This document shows, piece by piece, positions 43,603 to 53,807 of a stretch of DNA of 64,000 nucleotides (the stretch's first letter is position 1; every line of letters starts with the position of its first letter). The notes below the pieces were generated by a model. The model saw only the letters and a program-made list of their open reading frames with translations, was not told where the DNA came from and ran no database searches. The stretch is from Pseudomonas sp. Seg1. Its GTDB lineage: Bacteria > Pseudomonadota > Gammaproteobacteria > Pseudomonadales > Pseudomonadaceae. The stretch covers positions 4,435,501-4,499,500 of the forward strand of contig NZ_AP021903.1 in the NCBI RefSeq assembly GCF_018326005.1, written 5' to 3'. A program made the translations under genes and the position numbers.

Positions 43603-46236
43603 TTACTCGGCCTTGGCCTTCGCACTGCGCTTGTCTTCAACCGTCCACTTGCCACCGTCGAAATACGCCTTCCAACCGGTAGGCTTGCCGTCGACTTCAG
43701 TCTGCACGTACTGCTCCTTGGTCTTGCGGCTGTAGCGGATCACTGCTGGCAAACCATCAGGATCCTTCTGCGGCGCATCGCACAAGAAGTGGTACTTCGG
43801 ATCGATCTCATCCTTGTGCGGCAGAATCTCGATCACCAGTGGAGCACGGGTCTCACGGTTTTTCGGGAACTGACTGGCCGCCAGGAACAGGCCGGACGCA
43901 CCGTCACGCAGGATATAGGTGTCGTTGACCTTTTCGCATTTCAGCTCAGGCATCTTCACCGGATCCATCTTCGGCGGCGCCGCATCACCACTCTTCAGCA
44001 GTTTGCGGGTGTTTTTGCACGTCGGGTTGGTGCAACCGAAGAACTTGCCGAAACGACCAGTCTTGAGCTGCATCTCGCTGCCACACTTGTCGCATTCCAG
44101 GCTCGGACCTTCGTAGCCCTTGATGCGATAGCTGCCCTCTTCGATTTCGTAGCCGGCGCAATCCGGGTTGTTACCGCAGATGTGCAGCTTGCGCTTCTCG
44201 TCGAGCAGGTAGGCGTCCATCGCCGTGCTGCAGATCGGGCAGCGATGCTTGCCACGCAGTACCAACGATTCCGACTCACCTTCGTCGTCCGCCGCGATTT
44301 CGTCGCCCGGCACCAGGTTGACCGTGGCCTTGCAGCGCTCTTTCGGCGGCAGGCTGTAGCCCGAGCAACCGAGGAAAACGCCGGTCGAAGCAGTACGGAT
44401 CTGCATCGGACGACCGCAAGTGGTGCACGGAATATCGGTCATGACCGGCTGGTTGGCACGCATGCCATTTTCCGGATTTTCGGCTACTTCGAGTTTCTTT
44501 TTGAAATCGCCGTAAAACTCGTCCAGCACGTTTTTCCAGTCGCGCTCGCCCTGAGCCACGTCATCGAGGTTCTCTTCCATGCCGGCGGTGAAACCGTAGT
44601 CCATGAGGTTCGAGAAGCTCTCCGACAGACGCTCGGTAACGATGTCGCCCATCTTTTCCGAGTAGAAACGGCGGTTGTGCAGGGTCACGTAGCCGCGATC
44701 CTGGATGGTCGAAATGATCGCTGCGTAGGTCGAAGGACGACCGATGCCGCGTTTCTCCATTTCCTTGACCAGGCTGGCTTCGGAGTAACGGGCCGGCGGC
44801 TTGGTAAAGTGCTGGGACGGATCAAGCTTGATCAGCTTCATCACGTCGCCCTGCGCCATGTCTGGCAGAACGTCGTCATCGCCAGGCTTGGCAATCTGCG
44901 GCATCACGCGGGTGTAACCGTCGAACTTGAGGATACGGCCTTTGGCACGCAGCTCGAAGTCACCAGCGCCGACGCTGACCGTGGTCGACAGGTATTGCGC
45001 CGGTAGCATCTGGCACGCCAGGAACTGACGCCAGATCAGCTCGTAGAGACGCTCAGCATCACGCTCCATGCCCGTCAGCTTGCTCGGGATGGTGTTGGCG
45101 TCAGACGGACGAATCGCTTCGTGAGCCTCTTGCGCGCCTTCTTTGCTGCTGTAGACATTCGGCGTTTCCGGCAGGTACTTCTTGCCGAATTCGTCTTCGA
45201 TGTAAGCACGTGCCATCGTCACGGCATCGGCCGAGAGGTTGGTCGAGTCGGTACGCATATAAGTGATGTAGCCGGCTTCGTACAGACGCTGGGCCATCAT
45301 CATGGTTTTCTTCACGCCGAAGCCCAGGCGATTGCTCGCAGCCTGTTGCAAAGTGGACGTGATGAACGGCGCCGACGGCTTGCTGCTGGTCGGTTTGTCT
45401 TCGCGCTTGACGATGCTGTAGCTGGAAGCCTTGAGCTTCTCCAGCGCGGCCATGGCCTGAGCTTCGTTCAGCGGCTTGAAGGCTTCGCCCTTTTCGCGAG
45501 CGACTTCGAAACGCACGGTCGAGCCTTTGGTGGTGCCGAGATCGGCATGCACTTCCCAGTACTCTTCCGGGTTGAAAGCACGAATTTCGCGCTCACGCTC
45601 GACCACCAGCTTCACGGCAACCGATTGCACGCGACCGGCGGACAGGCCACGGGCGATCTTCGCCCACAGCAGCGGCGAAACCATGTAACCCACAACGCGA
45701 TCGAGGAAACGACGCGCCTGTTGTGCGTTGACGCGATCGATATCCAGCTCGCCCGGTTCCGAGAAGGCTTCCTGAATCGCCTTCTTGGTGATTTCGTTGA
45801 ACACCACGCGCTTGTAGCGGCTGTCGTCACCACCGATGGCTTCGCGCAGGTGCCAGGCAATGGCTTCCCCCTCGCGATCCAAGTCGGTTGCGAGATAGAT
45901 GGTGTCAGCATCTTTGGCGAGCCGGCGCAGCTCTTCGATGACCTTCTCTTTGCCCGGGAGGATCTCGTACTGGGCTTTCCACCCATGATCGGGATCGACA
46001 CCCATACGCGAGACGAGCTGCTTGCGCGCTTTCTCTTTCGGCGAGAGCACCGGACCTTCGCCCGCAGCAGCCTTGCCGCGCTTGGCGGCTGGCTCTTTGC
46101 TGGCGCTAGCCGAACCGCTGGTGGGCAGGTCTCGGATATGGCCGATACTCGACTTCACCACGTATTGGTTACCCAGATACTTGTTGATGGTCTTGGCCTT
46201 AGCCGGGGATTCCACAATGACCAGCGATTTGCCCAT
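43603..46236 (-). CDS. topA: DNA topoisomerase I
   Basis: 877 residues. [26 protein letters not shown] with acidic triad DLDREGE; active-site tyrosine in [10 protein letters not shown] (about residue 330); then a long C-terminal part with three zinc-ribbon motifs: [18 protein letters not shown]...[13 protein letters not shown]...CGNNPDC, and [21 protein letters not shown]. It relaxes negative supercoils. An insert [17 protein letters not shown] near residue 41 in the TOPRIM loop is a Pseudomonas-type extension. A consensus-like sigma-70 promoter precedes it. Confidence 0.97.
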   Translation of the reverse strand: MGKSLVIVESPAKAKTINKYLGNQYVVKSSIGHIRDLPTSGSASASKEPAAKRGKAAAGEGPVLSPKEKARKQLVSRMGVDPDHGWKAQYEILPGKEKVIEELRRLAKDADTIYLATDLDREGEAIAWHLREAIGGDDSRYKRVVFNEITKKAIQEAFSEPGELDIDRVNAQQARRFLDRVVGYMVSPLLWAKIARGLSAGRVQSVAVKLVVEREREIRAFNPEEYWEVHADLGTTKGSTVRFEVAREKGEAFKPLNEAQAMAALEKLKASSYSIVKREDKPTSSKPSAPFITSTLQQAASNRLGFGVKKTMMMAQRLYEAGYITYMRTDSTNLSADAVTMARAYIEDEFGKKYLPETPNVYSSKEGAQEAHEAIRPSDANTIPSKLTGMERDAERLYELIWRQFLACQMLPAQYLSTTVSVGAGDFELRAKGRILKFDGYTRVMPQIAKPGDDDVLPDMAQGDVMKLIKLDPSQHFTKPPARYSEASLVKEMEKRGIGRPSTYAAIISTIQDRGYVTLHNRRFYSEKMGDIVTERLSESFSNLMDYGFTAGMEENLDDVAQGERDWKNVLDEFYGDFKKKLEVAENPENGMRANQPVMTDIPCTTCGRPMQIRTASTGVFLGCSGYSLPPKERCKATVNLVPGDEIAADDEGESESLVLRGKHRCPICSTAMDAYLLDEKRKLHICGNNPDCAGYEIEEGSYRIKGYEGPSLECDKCGSEMQLKTGRFGKFFGCTNPTCKNTRKLLKSGDAAPPKMDPVKMPELKCEKVNDTYILRDGASGLFLAASQFPKNRETRAPLVIEILPHKDEIDPKYHFLCDAPQKDPDGLPAVIRYSRKTKEQYVQTEVDGKPTGWKAYFDGGKWTVEDKRSAKAKAE

Positions 46237-46296
46237 GGATCAGAAAATTCCTGAATTCTAGAAGTGAAAGGCGGTTGGCGCCTGACGCGGCACCGC

Positions 46297-46325
46297 TATA
46301 TATAGTTGATACAAGGTGAGGTCAA
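46297..46325 (-). promoter_or_regulatory. topA: Predicted sigma-70 promoter of topA
   Basis: Minus strand: -35 TTGACC (46325-46320), 17-base spacer, -10 TATATA (46302-46297), about 60 bases before the topA ATG. Confidence 0.75.
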
Positions 46326-46350
46326 GCACAGGGTTCTGTGCGAACTCGCC

Positions 46351-46587
46351 TTATGCCTTGGAAAAAAGGCTCGGTTCGGCTTGCACCAAAGCAAAGCGTG
46401 GCACCTGCTCGCCGTCAACCTCGACCGACTCGAGAAACATGCTCAAGGGGCGAACCCAAAAGCCGTAATCGCCATACAGGGCTTGGTAGAACACCACTTC
46501 TTCTTCGGTTTCGGAATGCCGCGCAACACTGAATACGCGGTACTGCGGACCTTTGTAATGTTGGTAGAGCCCAGGTTGTATCGGCAC
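46351..46587 (-). CDS. DUF1653 family protein
   Basis: 78 residues from GTG 46587 (MPIQPGLYQHYKGPQYRVFS), chosen for SD GAGGG seven bases upstream; a TTG six codons upstream lacks an SD. It is almost entirely a DUF1653 domain: YQHYKG, VARHSETEEEVVFYQALYG, FWVRPLSMFLE. Unknown function; a small beta-rich domain. The topA promoter lies at its 3' end. Confidence 0.85.
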   Translation of the reverse strand: MPIQPGLYQHYKGPQYRVFSVARHSETEEEVVFYQALYGDYGFWVRPLSMFLESVEVDGEQVPRFALVQAEPSLFSKA

Positions 46588-46639
46588 GCTTCGGCCCTCA
46601 CTCAAATTTTTTCAAAATAAAAACAAAATAAATCCACAA

Positions 46640-46668
46640 AAACAAAAACCGGGGCACTTGGCCCCGGC
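46640..46668 (-). terminator. Terminator of fadBA
   Basis: Minus strand: CCGGGGC / GCCCCGG stem with CAAGT loop followed by TTTTTGTTTTTG. Confidence 0.88.
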
Positions 46669-46685
46669 TTCCATCGACGAGACGC

Positions 46686-47876
<1,191 letters not shown>

Positions 47877-47890
47877 CTAGTTGGGGGCGC

Positions 47891-50038
47891 TTAACCGAAG
47901 AAGCTCTGGCCGTTTTTGGCCATTTCGCGCAGCTTCGCGGTCGGGTGGTACAGCGCGCCCAAATCAGCGTACTGGTCAGCCAGGGCAACGAACTCGGCAA
48001 CACCAATCGAATCGATGTAGCGCAGCGCACCGCCACGGAATGGAGGGAAACCGATGCCGTAGACCAGACCCATGTCGGCTTCGGCGGCAGTTTCAACGAT
48101 GCCGTCTTCCAGGCAACGCACGGTTTCCAGGCACAGCGGGATCATCATCCAGTTGATGATGTCTTCGTCAGTGACTTCACGCTGCTCGTAAACGATCGGC
48201 TTGAGCACTTCCAGCACCGACGGATCGGCGACCTTCTTCTGCTTGCCTTTCTTGTCGGCCTCGTAGGCATAGAAGCCCTTGCCGTTCTTCTGACCCAGGC
48301 GCTTGGCTTCGTAAAGCACGTCGATGGCCGAGCGACGGTCATCCTTCATGCGATCCGGGAAGCCTTCAGCCATCACGTCACGACCGTGGTGACCGGTGTC
48401 GATGCCGACTACGTCCATCAGGTAGGCCGGGCCCATTGGCCAGCCGAATTTTTCCATGACTTTGTCGATACGGACGAAGTCGACACCGGCGCTGACCAGT
48501 TTGGCGAAACCGCCGAAGTACGGGAACAGCACGCGGTTGACCAGGAAGCCCGGGCAGTCATTGACGACGATCGGGTTCTTGCCCATTTTCTTGGCGTAAG
48601 CAACAGTGGTGGCGACGGCCAGCTCGCTGGACTTCTCGCCACGGATCACTTCCACCAGCGGCATCATGTGCACCGGGTTGAAGAAGTGCATGCCTACGAA
48701 GTTTTCCGGACGCTTGAGGGCCTTGGCCAGCAAGCTGATGGAAATGGTCGAGGTGTTGGACGCGAGGATGGTGTCCTCTTTGACCTGGGCTTCGACTTCA
48801 GCCAGTACGGCTTGCTTGACCTTCGGGTTCTCGACCACAGCTTCGACAACCAGATCAACGTGACCGAAGTCGCCGTAGGACAGGGTCGGACGAATGCCGT
48901 TGAGCACTTCAGCCATTTTCGCAGCGGTCATGCGACCTTTATCAACGCGGCCAACCAGCAGCTTGGCGGCTTCGGCCAGACCCTGCTCGATACCGTGCTC
49001 GTTGATGTCCTTCATCAGGATCGGCGTGCCTTTGGAGGCCGACTGGTAGGCGATACCGCCACCCATAATGCCAGCACCAAGCACAGCGGCCTGATTCACG
49101 TCTTTGGCGATTTCGTCGTAGGCCTTGGCCTTTTTCTTCAGCTCCTGATCATTCAGGAACAGGCCGATCAAGCTCTGCGCGGCAGAGGTCTTGGCCAACT
49201 TGACGAAACCTGCAGCTTCGATTTCCAGCGCCTTGTCACGACCGAAGTTCGCGGCTTTCTGGATGGTCTTGATTGCTTCAACCGGCGCCGGGTAATTCGG
49301 GCCAGCTTGACCGGCGACGAAACCTTTGGCGGTTTCGAAAGCCATCATCTGTTCAATGGCGTTCAGCTTGAGTTTTTCAAGTTTCGGCTGACGCTTGGCC
49401 TTGAAGTCGAACTCGCCGGAGATAGCGCGTTTGATCAGTTCCAGGGCAGCTTCCTGCAGCTTCTCAGGAGCAACCACGGCGTCGACGGCGCTGACTTTCA
49501 GGGCGTCTTCAGGGCGGTTTTCCTTGCCGGCTGCAATCCATTCGATGGCGTTGTCGACACCGATCAGACGCGGCAGACGCACGGTGCCGCCGAAGCCTGG
49601 GTAGATGCCCAGTTTGACTTCCGGCAGACCGATCTTGGCCTTGGTGGACATAACCCGATAGTCAGCCGCCAGGCACATTTCCAGACCGCCGCCCAGTGCG
49701 ATGCCATTAATGGCCACTACGGTTGGGACGTTGAGGTCTTCGAAATCACTGAAGATCTTGTTGGCTTCGAGATTGCCAGCAACCAGCTCGGCATCCGGCA
49801 GCTTGAAGTTGTCGACAAATTCGGTGATGTCGGCGCCGACGATGAACACGTCCTTGCCACTGCTGACGATCACGCCCTTGATCGAAGCATCTGCCTTGAT
49901 GGTGTCTACGGCCTGACGCAGTTCGTTCAGGGTTAGACGGTTGAACTTGTTGACGGACTCACCCTTGAGGTCGAATTTCAATTCGACGATGCCACTTTCA
50001 AGAGCTTTAACCGTGATGGCTTTACCTTCGTAAATCAT
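47891..50038 (-). CDS. fadB: Fatty-acid oxidation complex alpha subunit FadB
   Basis: 715 residues from ATG 50038 ([16 protein letters not shown]), exactly the length of Pseudomonas FadB, with GGAGA nine bases upstream. N-terminal enoyl-CoA hydratase/isomerase with catalytic E120 and E140 ([22 protein letters not shown]); C-terminal 3-hydroxyacyl-CoA dehydrogenase with NAD site [13 protein letters not shown] and [13 protein letters not shown]. It performs hydration and dehydrogenation steps of beta-oxidation. A one-mismatch PsrA box lies about 165 bases upstream. Confidence 0.97.
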   Translation of the reverse strand: MIYEGKAITVKALESGIVELKFDLKGESVNKFNRLTLNELRQAVDTIKADASIKGVIVSSGKDVFIVGADITEFVDNFKLPDAELVAGNLEANKIFSDFEDLNVPTVVAINGIALGGGLEMCLAADYRVMSTKAKIGLPEVKLGIYPGFGGTVRLPRLIGVDNAIEWIAAGKENRPEDALKVSAVDAVVAPEKLQEAALELIKRAISGEFDFKAKRQPKLEKLKLNAIEQMMAFETAKGFVAGQAGPNYPAPVEAIKTIQKAANFGRDKALEIEAAGFVKLAKTSAAQSLIGLFLNDQELKKKAKAYDEIAKDVNQAAVLGAGIMGGGIAYQSASKGTPILMKDINEHGIEQGLAEAAKLLVGRVDKGRMTAAKMAEVLNGIRPTLSYGDFGHVDLVVEAVVENPKVKQAVLAEVEAQVKEDTILASNTSTISISLLAKALKRPENFVGMHFFNPVHMMPLVEVIRGEKSSELAVATTVAYAKKMGKNPIVVNDCPGFLVNRVLFPYFGGFAKLVSAGVDFVRIDKVMEKFGWPMGPAYLMDVVGIDTGHHGRDVMAEGFPDRMKDDRRSAIDVLYEAKRLGQKNGKGFYAYEADKKGKQKKVADPSVLEVLKPIVYEQREVTDEDIINWMMIPLCLETVRCLEDGIVETAAEADMGLVYGIGFPPFRGGALRYIDSIGVAEFVALADQYADLGALYHPTAKLREMAKNGQSFFG

Positions 50039-50201
50039 CAACTGATCTCCACGATATGGAAGCTGAACAGTACACGTCGGACGCAGGCGAATGGCTTGGC
50101 AGGACGCTTTTTCGTCGATGCTGACGCCAATCCACCCGGCACACCCGCCAACGCGATAGTCGGGATTCTGTAGGAGCGGTCTGTAAGACAAACGCTCAAT
50201 T

Positions 50202-50215
50202 CATACGCCCGTTTG
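50202..50215. promoter_or_regulatory. fadB: Degenerate PsrA box before fadB
   Basis: CATACGCCCGTTTG: the PsrA pattern [G/C]AAAC-N4-GTTT[G/C] with one mismatch (CATAC for CAAAC). PsrA is known to control fadBA in P. aeruginosa; the position supports the same here. Confidence 0.6.
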
Positions 50216-50404
50216 ATTTGGGTACGTCACCTTCACGGAATTTCCGACAATTGTCAATCGCCCAAAATACGGGTTGAAATGCGACTTTGCGGTCATTTCC
50301 GTACCACGAAGACCAGCAACACGCGTCTGCATGTGAAGCCATTCATAGAATCAATAGTTAGAAAATTCGCCCTAATTCGCAACGAGCCCTGTTTAAAAGG
50401 CTAC

Positions 50405-50514
50405 GCTGGCTGGGACTACAGAGAAAGTGCGCTTGCCGCTCGACGCGACCGGCATCAAAAAAGTTTCCGGCCTGCCTGGCCAACCCAGCCCGATGAATCA
50501 TGTCGGGCTTTTTA
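50405..50514 (+). ncRNA. Candidate small RNA or attenuator ending at an orphan terminator
   Basis: The rightward terminator AGCCCGA / TCGGGCT (50487-50509) followed by TTTTTATT has no gene ahead of it. A segment GGCTGGG (50408-50414) is complementary to CCCAGCC (50484-50490), which overlaps the terminator's 5' arm, so an alternative fold exists. No good promoter was found; boundaries on the left are guessed. Confidence 0.3.
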
Positions 50515-50565
50515 TTGCTCGTCTGCCGGACGCTTCACACCATTGCAGTGCGAAAAGTCCGCGCG

Positions 50566-51003
50566 TCATGCCAGCGCTTTCAGTGTGGCGTCGATATCCT
50601 GCAGAACCGTTGCTTCGCCCTTCTCGCCCCAATATAAGGCGATCATCTGTTTATCCGCCTCGACCTTGTAGACATTGTCCGGCAATTTTTCGAAATGATT
50701 GAGCAGTGCCCGATCCTCGCAGACCTCCTGCCACTGATTGACCCAGACACCCGGCGATTTTTGCCAGTAAGTCCAGCACGCCGGCTGATTGCCACGCCGC
50801 GGGCGATGGTACTGCGCGCAGGGGCTTGGCGGCTCTTGCGAGAGCCAATGCGGCCACTCCTGAGGCGCCAGCTGCATGGCCAGCCCGATGCGCCGCGCCT
50901 CCATACGCAGGGCGATGCGCCCGCTCTGCGCGCGCGATGGACGCAACCACGCCAGCGGACTCAATACCACCAGCAGGATTGACACCACTATCCAGACCGT
51001 CAT
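50566..51003 (-). CDS. Hypothetical protein with N-terminal membrane anchor
   Basis: 145 residues from ATG 51003 (MTVWIVVSILLVVLSPLAWL), with GGAG seven bases upstream. One N-terminal membrane helix (2-19), then a basic tract PSRAQSGRIALRMEARR and a cytoplasmic or periplasmic domain rich in Trp (PQEWPHWLSQEPPSP, CWTYWQKSPGVWVNQW). The C-terminal part is hydrophilic. No domain is recognised. It is divergent from the universal-stress gene. Confidence 0.75.
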   Translation of the reverse strand: MTVWIVVSILLVVLSPLAWLRPSRAQSGRIALRMEARRIGLAMQLAPQEWPHWLSQEPPSPCAQYHRPRRGNQPACWTYWQKSPGVWVNQWQEVCEDRALLNHFEKLPDNVYKVEADKQMIALYWGEKGEATVLQDIDATLKALA

Positions 51004-51106
51004 ATCTGTACTCCCGAATCTTGATGAGCCCATTGCGTCACTTTGGAACCAATGCGCTTGAAACCAGCCATACTTAACAATATTGAACCCTCACGAGGAG
51101 CACCTC

Positions 51107-51544
51107 ATGCCCTACCACCACATCCTGGTCGCCGTAGACCTGACTGAAGAGTGCGACCCTGTCATCCACCGCGCCCGAGAGCTGTCGGTGAGCAACGGCG
51201 CCAAGCTGTCGCTGGTGCATATCGTCGAGCCGATGGCCATGGCGTTCGGTGGCGACGTGCCAATGGACCTGTCACAACTGCAACAGCAACAGTTCGATCA
51301 GGCCAAAGAGCGGCTTGAGCGCTTGAAACTCAAGTACTCCGAACTCGAAGGCGCCAACTGCCACTTGACCTACGGCCAGCCACGCCAGGAAATCCATCAT
51401 TTCGCCAAGGAACAGGCGTGCGATCTGATCGTGGTCGGCAGCCATGGTCGTCACGGTCTGGCATTGCTCCTCGGCTCGACCGCCAACGATGTACTACACG
51501 GCGCACCTTGCGATGTGCTGGCGGTGCACCTCGTCAAACGCTGA
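51107..51544 (+). CDS. Universal stress protein UspA family
   Basis: 145 residues from ATG 51107 (MPYHHILVAVDLTEECDPVI) with GAGGAG six bases upstream. ATP-binding motif G-x2-G-x9-G(S/T) is present as VVGSHGRHGLALLLGSTANDVL. A glutamine-rich loop (SQLQQQQFDQAKERL) sits near residue 60. Single Usp domain; role in stress or oxygen adaptation by family inference only. It is followed by a strong terminator. Confidence 0.92.
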   Translation: MPYHHILVAVDLTEECDPVIHRARELSVSNGAKLSLVHIVEPMAMAFGGDVPMDLSQLQQQQFDQAKERLERLKLKYSELEGANCHLTYGQPRQEIHHFAKEQACDLIVVGSHGRHGLALLLGSTANDVLHGAPCDVLAVHLVKR

Positions 51545-51551
51545 GATACAT

Positions 51552-51577
51552 AACCTGTGGGAGCGATCAGCCCGCCC
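51552..51577. repeat. Degenerate single REP
   Basis: CCTGTGGGAGCGATCAGCCC keeps the REP head but the stem core is altered; no inverted partner nearby. Confidence 0.4.
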
Positions 51578-51618
51578 CAACAATGGATCCGCATCGACCT
51601 GTAGCTCGCATCGCATAT

Positions 51619-51656
51619 GAAAAGCCCGGCGTTCATCACTGAACGCCGGGCTTTTT
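51619..51656. terminator. Bidirectional terminator between Usp gene and uup
   Basis: AAAGCCCGGCGTTCA / TGAACGCCGGGCTTT stem (15 bp) with TCAC loop, A's and T's on either side. Confidence 0.94.
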
Positions 51657-51670
51657 CACATCAGAGACAA

Positions 51671-53593
51671 TCAGGCATCCAGCTCGGCCCATCGCTCCAC
51701 CAACGCATCCAGCTCAGCCTGCAACTGCTCCAGCGAAGCAATCACCTTGGCCGTTTCAGCCGCCGGACGCTGGTAGAAACCGGCTTCAGCCATCTCAGCC
51801 TCAACAGCAGCGATCTGCTGTTCCTTGGCGTCGATATCGCCCGGCAACGCTTCCAGCTCGCGTTGCAGCTTGTAGCTCAACTTCTTCTTGGCAGCCGGGG
51901 CAGCGGCGGCAGGCGCTGCGACCACAGCAGGCTCAGCAGTGACCACCGCCGAATTCAAGTCAGCCTTGCCCGACTTGCTTTCGGTCACGCCCAACAGGCG
52001 CGGCGAGCCGCCCTGACGGATCCAGTCCTGATAGCCACCGACGTATTCACGCACCTTGCCTTCGCCTTCAAAAACCAGGGTGCTGGTCACGACGTTGTCG
52101 AGGAATGCCCGGTCGTGGCTGACCATCAGCACGGTGCCGTTGAAGGTCAGCAGCACTTCTTCGAGCAACTCGAGGGTTTCCACGTCGAGGTCGTTGGTCG
52201 GTTCGTCGAGGACCAGCAGGTTCGCCGGTTTGCTGAACAGTTTGGCCAGCAACAGACGCGCACGCTCACCACCCGACAGCGCCTTGACCGGCGTGCGGGC
52301 ACGCTGCGGGCTGAACAGGAAGTCGCCAAGGTAGCTCAGTACGTGACGGCTCTGGCCGTCGATATCGATGAAGTCGCGACCTTCGGCAACGTTATCGATA
52401 ACGGTTTTTTCCAGATCCAGTTGATGGCGCAACTGGTCGAAGTAAGCCACGTCGATCCGCGTACCCTCCTCCACTGTGCCGCTGGTCGGTTGCAGACCGC
52501 TGAGCATCAGCTTCAACAGAGTGGTCTTGCCGGTACCGTTGGCGCCGAGCAAACCGATACGGTCGCCGCGCGTCAGGACCATCGAGAAATCCTTGATCAG
52601 GAACGGGCCGCCCGGGTGAGCGAAACTCACGTTCTCGAGCACCATCACCTGCTTGCCGGATTTGTCGGCAGTGTCCAGCTGAATGTTGGCCTTGCCGGTG
52701 CGCTCACGACGCTCGCTGCGCTCAACACGCAGGGCTTTCAGGGCACGGACGCGGCCTTCGTTACGGGTGCGACGGGCCTTGATGCCCTGGCGAATCCAGA
52801 CTTCTTCCTGAGCCAGTTTCTTGTCGAACAACGCGTTCGCGGTTTCTTCGGCCGCCAGCGCAGCCTCTTTGTGCACGAGGAAACTGGCGTAGTCGCCGTT
52901 CCAGTCGATCAGACCGCCGCGATCCAGTTCAAGGATGCGCGTGGCAAGATTTTGCAGGAAGGAACGGTCGTGCGTGATGAACAGCACGGCGCCCTGGAAA
53001 TCTTTCAGCGCTTCTTCAAGCCAGGCAATCGCACCGATGTCCAAGTGGTTGGTCGGTTCGTCGAGCAGCAGCAGATCCGGCTCGGACACCAGCGCCTGCG
53101 CCAGCAGCACGCGACGACGCCAGCCGCCGGACAACTGGGCGAGGGTCTTGTCGGCCGGCAGTTGCAGGCGGCTCAGGGTACTTTCGACCAGGGTCTGCAA
53201 GCGCCAGCCATCACGGGCTTCGAGGTCTTGCTGAACGTGCATCAGCTTGTTGAGGTCTTCTTCAGTGACGCAGTTCTGCGCAAGGTGATGGTACTCGGCG
53301 AGCAACGCGCCCACACCATCGAGGCCTTCGGCAACCACGTCGAACACAGTCCGATCGTCGGCCACTGGCAATTCTTGCGGCAATTCGCCGATTTTCAGAC
53401 CGGGGGCACGCCACACCGAGCCGTCATCGGGCTTCTGGTCGCCCTTGACCAGTTTCATCATGCTGGACTTGCCAGTGCCGTTGCGGCCGATGATGCACAC
53501 CCGCTCACCACGGGCGATCTGCCAGGACACCTTGTCCAACAACGGCATCGCGCCGAATGCAAGGGACACATCGCTGAATTTGAGCAGGGTCAT
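51671..53593 (-). CDS. uup: ABC-F family ATPase Uup
   Basis: 640 residues from ATG 53593 (MTLLKFSDVSLAFGAMPLLD) with GGAGAAG upstream. Two ABC cassettes: Walker A GRNGTGKSS and GANGTGKTT, signatures LSGGWRRRVLLAQ and LSGGERARLLLAK, with a linker of about 80 residues rich in Arg/Glu between. The C-terminus has an Ala-rich segment and coiled coil (KKKLSYKLQRELEALPGD). No membrane domain. Uup-type ABC-F proteins act on ribosomes or nucleic acid structure. Divergent from slt. Confidence 0.93.
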   Translation of the reverse strand: MTLLKFSDVSLAFGAMPLLDKVSWQIARGERVCIIGRNGTGKSSMMKLVKGDQKPDDGSVWRAPGLKIGELPQELPVADDRTVFDVVAEGLDGVGALLAEYHHLAQNCVTEEDLNKLMHVQQDLEARDGWRLQTLVESTLSRLQLPADKTLAQLSGGWRRRVLLAQALVSEPDLLLLDEPTNHLDIGAIAWLEEALKDFQGAVLFITHDRSFLQNLATRILELDRGGLIDWNGDYASFLVHKEAALAAEETANALFDKKLAQEEVWIRQGIKARRTRNEGRVRALKALRVERSERRERTGKANIQLDTADKSGKQVMVLENVSFAHPGGPFLIKDFSMVLTRGDRIGLLGANGTGKTTLLKLMLSGLQPTSGTVEEGTRIDVAYFDQLRHQLDLEKTVIDNVAEGRDFIDIDGQSRHVLSYLGDFLFSPQRARTPVKALSGGERARLLLAKLFSKPANLLVLDEPTNDLDVETLELLEEVLLTFNGTVLMVSHDRAFLDNVVTSTLVFEGEGKVREYVGGYQDWIRQGGSPRLLGVTESKSGKADLNSAVVTAEPAVVAAPAAAAPAAKKKLSYKLQRELEALPGDIDAKEQQIAAVEAEMAEAGFYQRPAAETAKVIASLEQLQAELDALVERWAELDA

Positions 53594-53807
53594 GAGCTTC
53601 TCCAAAAACCGGGCGCGCATTCTACCTGACTTAGGGCTTCAGCAGGCCGGCAATTTGTCTGTCGAAGCACTCTGCACAACATTTGTTGCGAACTTGTGCT
53701 GTGAGGCCCGCAAAGCTTTCGCCGCTTGCTGGCAAAAGGCTAAGCTACAGACAATTCAGTGCTGATTCAGGTCGGCACTTGTCATGATTTCTCTGCCCGG
53801 ATGTCTC

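Larger units (their letters stand above)
50039..50565. other. fadB: Intergenic region upstream of fadB
   Basis: 527 bases between fadB and the small membrane-anchored gene. It holds a one-mismatch PsrA box (50202-50215), a short degenerate REP-like stretch near 50170, and a rightward terminator at 50487-50514 with no gene in front of it. No ORF with convincing codon use is present. Confidence 0.6.

Noticed and set aside
47945..49936. 663-codon + strand open frame across fadB
   Set aside because: Antisense shadow; fadB is unambiguous.
50170..50190. REP near fadB (TGTAGGAGCGGTCTG)
   Set aside because: Only the head matches; no stem and no inverted partner, so I do not count it as a REP.
50213..50702. 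Small + strand ORFs in the fadB upstream region
   Set aside because: Codon use is poor, no SD, and they run into the antisense of the small membrane-anchored gene.
51617..53629. 670-codon + strand open frame across uup
   Set aside because: Antisense shadow of a two-cassette ABC-F gene.
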